A stretch of 42,832 nucleotides of DNA. Origin: Beroe ovata. Its lineage: Eukaryota > Ctenophora > Nuda > Beroida > Beroidae. Each line of letters begins with the position of its first letter. Positions within the stretch are counted from its first letter, which is position 1. The stretch is from NCBI GenBank assembly GCA_946803715.1, contig CAMPET010000059.1, positions 235,144-277,975 on the forward strand, written 5' to 3'. The notes under the pieces were generated by a model. That model did no database searches and had not been told where the DNA came from. It saw only the letters and a list, made by a program, of their open reading frames with translations. Position numbers and translations under genes: made by a program. Shown here in pieces: positions 39,401 through 42,832 of this stretch.

Positions 39401-42095
39401 ACCGAATAAGACACTCCCAATCCCAGGAGGGAACATCAAGTAACGAGCAGATCTGTCCGGCTGGACACAAGTGTGAGGAGGGAGCTTCTGTCCAGATTCC
39501 GTGTCCACCGGGCACATACCAGGATAACGAGGGGATGGCAGAATGTTACCCCTGCTCGGTAAGAGGGAGAGAGAGGGTGGGGGAGGGGTAGAGAGGTGGT
39601 GGGTTAGGGGGTAAGAGATAGGGTGAGGGGGTAGAGAGGGGGTGATAGAGGGTGGGTTCGAGGGTAATGGAAAATGGAACATTCTGTTTCTTCAGAACTT
39701 ATAACCTCTTCTCCGTGAAGAACCCCCCTAATTCCATCCCGAAACCAGGCTGGAAACTACTGTGAGCTCGGGACCACGGCCATCTCAGCTCTCAACCTAT
39801 GTCCGGCTGGATACTTCTGCCCTGACGAGACACAGTCAGCAACCCAGTATCCGTGCCCAGAGGGGACATACCTCAACAACAAGGGTACCTTATCTAGAAC
39901 CGACAAATTATTCTTTCCTGGAAAATATTTGATTTCTGATGAGCTAAGAATAGGAAAATGCTAAAATTAGTCACCAAAGCTTGCCTACATCAAATGCTAT
40001 TGGTGCATTTTTCGATAATTGGATCATTTTGCACATAAGTTAGAAATGTCACTCCGTCACAGGAGCGTCCTCTCAAGACGAATGCTTGGCGTGTCCGGGC
40101 GGATATTACTGCCCGACTGGCGGGCTTGCAGGATACACTGATACACCCTGTGATGCGGGCTACTACTGTGGCATGAGTTAGTCATTCTGAATATAGGTAT
40201 CTGATTCCGTAGTGATTCGGAATTTCATCTATCTTGGAGTATCGGTGATTATGCTGAGACGTCACCTATCAATATCATGTGGAAGTTACACCCCATATAA
40301 TTCCTGCTATTACTTCTCCTTATCTCACTAGATCTCACCTGAATTCACCTGAACCGACCCAATTCACTGCCCAGGTCAGATAACCGCAACACCGGCGTTC
40401 AACTGTGTCACGGACGAAAGCTCAGGGACTGAGGTCTGTTCTGGGCCCTGCACCCCGGGCCACTATTGCCCAGAGGGCTCCATTGCAGAGAAACTGTGTG
40501 TGGCTGGCTATTACTGCCCTGATGGTGAGTTGGGGGTGCAATCTTGGCTCTAGCCCAAGATGAATGTTGTTTGTTGTTGCAAATTTGTGCAAAAGGTCTT
40601 CCATGCGCGCGCAATGCGCACAACTGAAACGATTTTGTTTTCGCGCCAGACGGGAACACAATCTATGAGTCAGTGAGTCACACATGTTGGTCACAAGTTC
40701 TACTCATGATACCCTTTTTTGATCCCTATCTCGTTGACACCACTCCACTTCTTGACACCACTTTTCTGACACTCTTCTGAAACCAATCTTCCGCTTGACA
40801 CCAATCCAGTTCTTGACACCACTTTTCTGACACCACTTCCATCACTTGACACCACTAATTTGCTTGACACCACTCTACCCACTCTCAGAGCGAATGGCTG
40901 CGGGAGATGTGAACAAATGTAAAGAGGGATTTTTCTGTCCACCCGGATCTCAGGTTGAAAACCCGGAGTTATGCACACCAGGGCACTATTGCCCTGAGGG
41001 GACTGGAGACCCGCCTGATCAGTAAGTACAAGAGAGCACAAACAATGGCCCAATTTGTTTCCATAACACCACTTCCTGGTTGCCATGACATCACTTTTCG
41101 GTTGCCATGACACCACTTTGACCAGGTGTCCCGAGGGTAAATTCTCCGGGCAGTCTGGAAACACGGTGGAGGGTGACTGTGAGGTGTGTCCGCCGGGGAA
41201 GTACTGTAACGAACCTGGTATGACAGAGGGCACGGATTGTGTGACCGGATATTTCTGTCCAGAAGGTGGCGTAGCCATGATGACAGTGTCATCATGTCAT
41301 CATGATGATGGCATGATGATGTGATGTGTGTGTGTTTGTTGGGGACGGAGAAAAGTCACCTTTGATAATGATGTCATGGAGGCAACGTCATGTTACGATA
41401 AAGTTTGAACTACGCAATCACAATATTATTGTCAACACAGGTTCGGTGGATGGGTTTGCCAACCAGTGTGAGGCAGGATACAAGTGTTCAGCCCAAAGTT
41501 CGGCCGCCACCCCATGTCTGGACACCACATATCAGAACTTAGCAGGTTAATATAACAACCAAGTCCAAATTTAGCATGATAACCGATCATTGAACAAAAC
41601 ATCATTTTCTCTGGCAGGGTCAGGGAACTGTATCGACTGTCCTGCCGGTTCCACCTGTGTTAGTGCTGATGGATCTGGCATCACTGCCACTGCACCGTGC
41701 CCTGCGGGCCACTACTGTCGCCTAGCAACGGTAGGTACCTACTTGACTAGAAAGTGCGTGTTGCGGTGTTGAAAAAAACTATTTTACCGGGAACATACTA
41801 GAAATAAGTGTTTATGGCCTATTTATTGACATAGAATTCAAATCCGGAGGAATTATGGATCTAGCTTGTCGGGAAATCGGATAAAGTTCCGATTCCTTGT
41901 TTTATCCTTGGTTTCCGGCTCGTTGGTAACCGATTTATGCTACTTCCCGCCTGCAGGCCGCAGAGAAATGCCCAGTTGGGAGATACAGATCTGAGACGGG
42001 CGGTAAGACGGTGGACTCGTGTGATTTATGTCCAGCTGGACGATACTGCGACACCGAGGGACACGATGGACAGACATTCTCCCTCTGTACTGCCG
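8427..42095 (+). CDS. Giant GCC2/GCC3 (ephrin-receptor-like) Cys-rich repeat protein, 3' partial
   Basis: This is one gene of at least 100 exons. Their summed length is 12,763 nt (about 4,254 codons), every junction is phase-compatible, and there is no stop. Exon 1 gives a signal peptide (MQIWQSLVILHTILYPVVDG), so the protein enters the secretory pathway. The rest is tandem modules of roughly 40-50 residues with cores such as CPAGYYC, CPxGTYS and CDAGYYC; these match the family variously called GCC2/GCC3 or putative ephrin-receptor-like (Pfam PF07699). Dividing length by module size suggests some 85-95 modules; that is an estimate. The modules probably form a long disulfide-rich extracellular rod. 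No TM, kinase, EGF, sushi or channel domain was seen; the C-terminus is outside the window. Phase 1 follows 58 of the 100 exons, phase 0 follows 28 and phase 2 follows 14. Exon coordinates are in the block entries below. Confidence 0.88.
8706..10224 (+). other. Intron 2 (1.5 kb)
   Basis: This is the longest complete intron seen. It is AT-rich with no coding exon that I could frame. It contains GTTGCCATGGTTACC at 9477-9491 and a cluster of ATAACAAC and GTTGTTAT words at about 10147-10216 just before the 3' splice site. Short open frames at 9740-9970 and 10112-10408 have no family resemblance; the latter runs through exon 3 in the wrong frame. Confidence 0.6.
10371..10538 (+). repeat. GGTGTCA array in intron 3
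   Basis: AGTGGTGTCAGGGTGAA-type units repeat about seven times, with spacing tightening to 17 bp at 10463-10530. This is the reverse complement of the TGACACCACTT motif found in other introns of the gene. Confidence 0.85.
11149..12397 (+). CDS. Giant gene, exons 4-6 (recent tandem duplication)
   Basis: Exon 4 is 11149-11272 (phase 0 in, 1 out), exon 5 is 11418-11558 and exon 6 is 12257-12397 (both 1-1). Exons 5 and 6 are near-identical and encode STCSDCVSGTY followed by ASSCVPCP modules. An exact copy of exon 4 lies at 12048-12171 between them. It begins in phase 0, but exon 5 ends in phase 1, so it cannot be included after exon 5 without a frameshift. I left it out of the spliced product. 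Single N bases at 11765 and 12408 bracket this copy. Confidence 0.75.
11281..11764 (+). repeat. C-rich low-complexity tracts in introns 4 and 5
   Basis: Tracts of CCCTCACACAC and CCCACTCC units occur at 11281-11400 and 11566-11764, with a similar tract at 12176-12245. A (CT)n microsatellite at 12409-12458 follows the N at 12408. Confidence 0.85.
12048..12171 (+). pseudogene. Orphan duplicate of exon 4 (phase-incompatible)
   Basis: Identical in sequence to exon 4 and flanked by the same CTCAG acceptor and GTTAGA donor. Because it enters in phase 0 it can be used only if spliced directly to exon 3, as a mutually exclusive alternative to exon 4 and exon 5. Otherwise it is silent or an allelic segment placed in tandem by the assembler. 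Confidence 0.6.
12568..14952 (+). CDS. Giant gene, exons 7-14
   Basis: Exons: 12568-12666, 12925-13059, 13229-13369, 13507-13647, 13793-14071, 14193-14336, 14467-14616, 14826-14952. All but the last are symmetric phase 1-1 and several are exactly 141 nt (47 codons), one module per exon. Exon 11 (279 nt) holds about two modules, probably after loss of an intron. Typical sequence: ETCTECPAGHSCTTSSKSTC and KTVCPAGTFSPQG. Exon 14 ends in phase 2 at a GTAGGT donor. Confidence 0.88.
13070..13170 (+). repeat. Minisatellite in intron 8
   Basis: About three imperfect units of roughly 33 bp share AGTAGTATCCCCAGCTCC and CAACTCGAGAAG. No coding potential was seen. Confidence 0.75.
15096..18474 (+). CDS. 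Giant gene, exons 15-26
   Basis: Exons: 15096-15259, 15423-15566, 15763-15897, 16086-16198, 16362-16521, 16741-16854, 16954-17034, 17180-17278, 17464-17588, 17729-17834, 18078-18193, 18351-18474. The modules are regular, for example ACSPCPKGHYCDTAGLAVPR and CPDGHHCASTTT. From exon 18 on, many modules are split by phase-0 introns, so exon and module boundaries no longer coincide. The donor of exon 26 is the first of five tandem CAGGTACGTGGT copies. Confidence 0.87.
15664..15722 (+). repeat. Direct repeat in intron 16
   Basis: A unit of about 29 bp beginning GGACAACTTGTCTTTATTTT is present twice in immediate tandem, followed by the pyrimidine tract of the 3' splice site. Confidence 0.85.
17286..17425 (+). 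repeat. GTGGTGTCAA array in intron 22
   Basis: Five copies of (A)AGTGGTGTCAA or close variants occur within 140 bp. Orientation is opposite to the TGACACC arrays in later introns. Confidence 0.88.
18472..18554 (+). repeat. Five-fold repeat of a splice-donor sequence
   Basis: CAGGTACGTGGT occurs at 18472, 18488, 18511, 18527 and 18543 (starts). The first copy is the donor of exon 26. Every copy has the strong donor form CAG|GTACGT and is preceded by CA, so each also supplies an AG acceptor dinucleotide. Confidence 0.93.
18475..19516 (+). other. Intron 26 (1.0 kb)
   Basis: It begins with the donor-like repeat array. The rest is AT-rich, with GTTGCTATAGCAAC at 19159-19172 and no coding exon that could be framed. 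Open frames at 19090-19326 and on the minus strand at 19229-19855 are shadows. Confidence 0.6.
19517..23432 (+). CDS. Giant gene, exons 27-38
   Basis: Exons: 19517-19705, 20055-20179, 20359-20559, 20713-20830, 20975-21074, 21202-21293, 21435-21521, 21653-21832, 22006-22132, 22216-22458, 22916-23125, 23326-23432. The modules shift towards the C-P-x-G-x-Y-C type with aromatic residues (RGHYCPASSSDK, CAAGHYCPIRTSSATQYPCP, CPAGKYCLGGTASPQEC). Exons 35-37 end in phase 2, the longest run of that phase in the gene. Confidence 0.88.
19716..20032 (+). repeat. TGACACCGG array in intron 27
   Basis: Ten exact TGACACC words occur in about 300 bp. Most continue as TGACACCGGTTTTTGATAT, whereas arrays in other introns mostly continue CACTTT. 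The array thus has its own internal variant, which suggests local amplification. Confidence 0.9.
21859..21941 (+). repeat. Perfect-arm hairpin in intron 34
   Basis: The outer arms are 21 nt and perfectly complementary: 21859-21879, beginning AATCTTTGAAAAATGAG, and 21921-21941. An inner pair AATCCGTCC (21884-21892) and GGACGGATT (21908-21916) continues the stem after a small internal loop. The whole hairpin fills most of the 5' half of the intron. Confidence 0.93.
23603..25661 (+). CDS. Giant gene, exons 39-48
   Basis: Exons: 23603-23739, 23850-23942, 24082-24184, 24345-24433, 24539-24658, 24741-24810, 24930-25045, 25139-25247, 25324-25409, 25510-25661. These are among the shortest exons of the gene (70-152 nt), and phases 0 and 1 alternate so that each module is split. 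Representative sequence: KDCPVGKYCPESSIEPQDCP and TKCPPGHYCNEIG. The CA-rich microsatellite in intron 41 (about 24254-24328) lies directly before the exon 42 acceptor. Confidence 0.86.
24254..24328 (+). repeat. CA-rich microsatellite in intron 41
   Basis: Imperfect (CA)n tract with ACACACGCGTACACA interruptions, ending 17 bp before the exon 42 acceptor. Confidence 0.9.
25424..25505 (+). repeat. TGACACC array in intron 47
   Basis: About five copies of (T)GACACC or GACAACACC with CACTTT-type tails, reaching to within 5 bp of the exon 48 acceptor. Confidence 0.8.
25662..27084 (+). other. Intron 48 (1.4 kb), mostly a 553-bp tandem repeat
   Basis: The intron is largely composed of the tandem repeat at 25768-26925. 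A short 16-17-bp tandem (TCCTCACGGAATATGC, about three to four copies at 27009-27064) precedes the 3' splice site. No coding exon was found between exons 48 and 49, which join in phase 2. Confidence 0.75.
25768..26925 (+). repeat. 553-bp tandem duplication
   Basis: The anchor TAGCTCATCGGGAAATCG (with one substitution in the second copy) occurs at 25768, 26320 and 26873, so the period is 552-553 bp, with two full units and a short third. The units differ by scattered substitutions. A long open frame (115 and 128 codons) exists in both units but begins with GTG, and differences between copies are not biased to silent sites. A related segment recurs at 41781-41906. Confidence 0.9.
27085..29745 (+). 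CDS. Giant gene, exons 49-58
   Basis: Exons: 27085-27253, 27430-27567, 27705-27783, 27909-27982, 28132-28242, 28405-28522, 28745-28834, 29059-29156, 29286-29445, 29608-29745. The modules are well conserved (NECSKCAPGKYCPNTKMTAG, CPSGHYCTAGATLPTPCPKG, CPAGTQDPVPC-type). Several exons are joined by phase-0 introns that fall exactly between modules at an acidic DEG or DET sequence. Confidence 0.87.
29857..33112 (+). CDS. Giant gene, exons 59-70
   Basis: Exons: 29857-29937, 30044-30123, 30243-30336, 30471-30558, 30771-30838, 31012-31118, 31284-31347, 31833-31961, 32112-32282, 32426-32536, 32708-32811, 32959-33112. Exon 65 (64 nt) is the shortest after exon 1 and is Thr/Pro-rich (GSTTTTPNTDPEDISSPCAD), a small linker. 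Exon 66 begins GTACGTACGTGG directly after its acceptor, so the exon start itself resembles a donor. Exons 66-68 are symmetric 1-1. Confidence 0.85.
33118..33273 (+). repeat. TTGACACCACTTT array in intron 70
   Basis: About eight copies of TTGACACCACTTT and close variants (CCAGTTT, CATCACT) fill the intron from 6 bp after the donor to within 8 bp of the acceptor. Confidence 0.9.
33281..36706 (+). CDS. Giant gene, exons 71-82
   Basis: Exons: 33281-33496, 33639-33791, 33947-34091, 34199-34283, 34428-34597, 34748-35019, 35118-35232, 35525-35667, 35797-35952, 36064-36152, 36280-36391, 36566-36706. Exon 76 (272 nt) carries several complete cores in a row (CTAGKYCETAG, CSAGYFCVAGS, CPAGYKCPAGS), one of the densest stretches of the protein. 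An additional frame through intron 77 is only the GACACC repeat translated. Confidence 0.87.
34104..34154 (+). repeat. Three GTCACGTGA palindromes in intron 73
   Basis: GTCACGTGA occurs at about 34109, 34128 and 34144. The core TCACGTGA is an E-box of the kind bound by bHLH-zip factors. Single copies also occur in intron 35 (near 22173) and intron 48 (near 25667). Confidence 0.85.
34345..34423 (+). repeat. TGACACCACTT array in intron 74
   Basis: Two exact TGACACCACT words plus two TGACATCA variants, ending 4 bp before the exon 75 acceptor. A reverse-orientation GTGGTATCA lies just upstream. Confidence 0.82.
35319..35518 (+). repeat. CTGACACCACTTTGTACG array in intron 77
   Basis: About eleven units, many extended to the longer form GCTGACACCACTTTGTAC. 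A block containing AATTATGTCTGCTGACACC is itself repeated (near 35369 and 35482). The array ends at the acceptor of exon 78. Confidence 0.9.
36874..39558 (+). CDS. Giant gene, exons 83-92
   Basis: Exons: 36874-37057, 37170-37306, 37487-37593, 37758-37866, 37967-38115, 38277-38369, 38530-38615, 38735-38895, 39058-39185, 39427-39558. Exon 83 has an unusual insert between two module cores, TDCSFTFTENTCSAASTDTC, with extra cysteines and Ser/Thr. Exon 92 follows a duplicated acceptor region; the downstream acceptor (exon start 39427) keeps the frame, while the upstream one does not. Confidence 0.86.
39325..39437 (+). repeat. 59-bp duplication containing a splice acceptor
   Basis: A 54-bp segment at 39325-39378 recurs at 39384-39437 with two mismatches. 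Each copy ends with CCCAATCCCAG|GAGGGAACATC, so the acceptor and the first bases of exon 92 are present twice. Use of the upstream acceptor would begin the exon at 39368 and reach an in-frame TAA at 39407-39409. Confidence 0.93.
39559..39665 (+). repeat. G-rich low-complexity tract in intron 92
   Basis: GGTAGAGAGGTGGTGGG-type purine-rich sequence occupies the first 110 bp of the intron. Confidence 0.8.
39749..42095 (+). CDS. Giant gene, exons 93-100 (window edge)
   Basis: Exons: 39749-39884, 40063-40176, 40375-40524, 40889-41021, 41126-41265, 41441-41545, 41618-41730, 41957-42095. The modules continue without change of character (CPAGYFCPDETQSATQYPCP, CTPGHYCPEGSIAEK, CDLCPAGRYCDTEG). Exon 97 ends at a weak GTGGCG donor but joins exon 98 in phase. 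Exon 100 ends in phase 1 at GTAAGA, so the coding sequence must continue beyond 42832. Confidence 0.86.
40734..40876 (+). repeat. TTGACACCACTT array in intron 95
   Basis: Six to seven copies of TTGACACCACTT and variants, including two of the longer form TTCTTGACACCACTTTTCTG, ending 10 bp before the exon 96 acceptor. Confidence 0.9.
41055..41120 (+). repeat. Mixed GTTGCCATGACACCACTTT repeat in intron 96
   Basis: Three tandem units of about 25 bp fuse the X-box-like half-site GTTGCCATGACA with the CACCACTTT motif, ending 3 bp before the exon 97 acceptor CAG. Confidence 0.85.
41781..41906 (+). repeat. Dispersed copy of the intron 48 repeat
   Basis: Located in intron 99. It matches part of the 553-bp unit in the same orientation, sharing CATACTAGAAATAAGTG, TAGAATTC, AATCCGGAGGAATT and CGGGAAATCG, with scattered differences. 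This shows that the unit is a dispersed element and not only a local duplication. Confidence 0.85.
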
Positions 42096-42182
42096 GTAAG
42101 ACGCGAGATGTAAAGTTTGGAATGGTGCAGGAAATAGTAGATGAGGGGATCAAGATGAGTCAATTGTTGATCCAATGAACAC

Positions 42183-42832
42183 TCTCTATAATAGTTTTAG
42201 CATAGGTCAAAGACCATCAGAAACTCGGACAACCAAGATTTCACGTCAATCCGATGATCAGTTCCTGTTAATGGCCGCCATGACCCCTTATCCACCGAAA
42301 ACATGTCCGGTTGAGTGAGCATTTGGGGATAGCTCCCAAACGAATCGACCGATTGATTTAAAACTTCTACCATAGGTCGCGGACCATTAGAAACTCGGAC
42401 GACCAAAATTTCACGTCAATCCAATGATCGGTTCTCGAGTTAGTGGCGGCCATAACCCCTTATCGATCCAAAACATGTCGGTTTGAGTGAGCATTTGAGG
42501 ATAGTTCCAAAACGGATCGACCGATTGACTTGAAACTTCTAGCATAGGTCAAGGACTATGAGAAACTCGGACAACCAAAATTTCACGTCAATCCGATGAT
42601 CGGTTCCCGAGTAAGTGGCCGCCATAACCCCTTATCGACCCAAAATATGTTTGTTTGAATGAGCATTTGACGATAGCTCCCAAACGGATCGACCGATTGA
42701 CTTGAAACTTCTACTATAGCTCAAGGACCATGAGAAACTCGGACAACCAAAATTTCACATCAATCCGATGATCAGTTCCTGAGTTAGTGGCCGCCATAAC
42801 CCCTAATCGACCCAAAACATGTCAGTTTGAGT
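42183..42832 (+). repeat. 172-bp tandem repeat, running off the window
   Basis: Anchors of the CATAGGTC type occur at 42201, 42371, 42543 and 42715, giving periods of 170, 172 and 172 bp. Units share GAAACTCGGAC, AATTTCACGTCAATCC and CCATAACCCCT and are about 90% alike by eye. It occupies the last intron seen and has no open frame of note. Confidence 0.92.

Noticed and set aside
10371-41120. CRISPR-like array
   Set aside because: The repeats are short, variably spaced, mutually diverged and intronic in a eukaryotic gene. There are no regular spacers or cas genes.
8427-42095. Several separate Cys-rich genes in place of one
   Set aside because: No stop codon, poly(A) signal followed by promoter, or second signal peptide was found between exons, and all 100 exons are phase-compatible. 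The single-gene model is simpler, though transcripts were not seen.

Overview
The window looks like nuclear DNA from a compact-genome animal. The histone genes end in metazoan-type 3' stem-loops instead of introns or poly(A) signals. The other two genes are split into short exons by GT-AG introns, mostly 70-250 bp. My best guess is an early-branching metazoan such as a sponge, but nothing here proves the taxon. Two single N positions (11765 and 12408) show it is an assembled draft.

Layout. (1) 0.6-2.75 kb is a small cluster of intronless replication-dependent histone genes: linker histone H1 (+), H2A (-) and H2B (+). H2A and H2B diverge from a shared promoter with four CCAAT boxes, and each gene has its own stem-loop. 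H3 and H4 are not in the window. (2) 2.75-4.6 kb is intergenic with no gene I can support. (3) 4627-6695 on the minus strand is a nine-exon PGAP3/Per1-like gene for GPI-anchor lipid remodelling. No long ORF reveals it; I joined it by splice sites, phase and similarity to the family. (4) 6.7-8.4 kb separates PGAP3 from the next gene and holds a CpG-rich block with strong inverted repeats. (5) 8427 to beyond the right edge is one giant plus-strand gene.

The giant gene starts with a signal peptide (exon 1, 8427-8484). It continues for 100 consecutive phase-compatible exons to 42095. Lengths sum to 12,763 nt, about 4,254 codons, with no stop. Almost all of it is tandem cysteine-rich modules of the GCC2/GCC3 (ephrin-receptor-like) type, with cores such as CPAGxYC and CxxGTYS. 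The C-terminus lies outside the window, so I cannot say whether the protein is secreted or ends in a membrane or signalling domain.

The introns are unusual. Nine of them carry arrays of a short motif (TGACACCACTTT and variants). Others carry RFX X-box-like palindromes (GTTGCCATGGCAAC type), TCACGTGA palindromes, a perfect hairpin, a five-fold repeat of a splice-donor sequence, a duplicated splice acceptor, a 553-bp tandem duplication with a related copy 15 kb away, and a 172-bp tandem repeat running off the right edge. A tandem duplication of exons 4-5 next to the two Ns includes one exon copy in an incompatible phase, so it is either an assembly artefact or a decaying duplicate.
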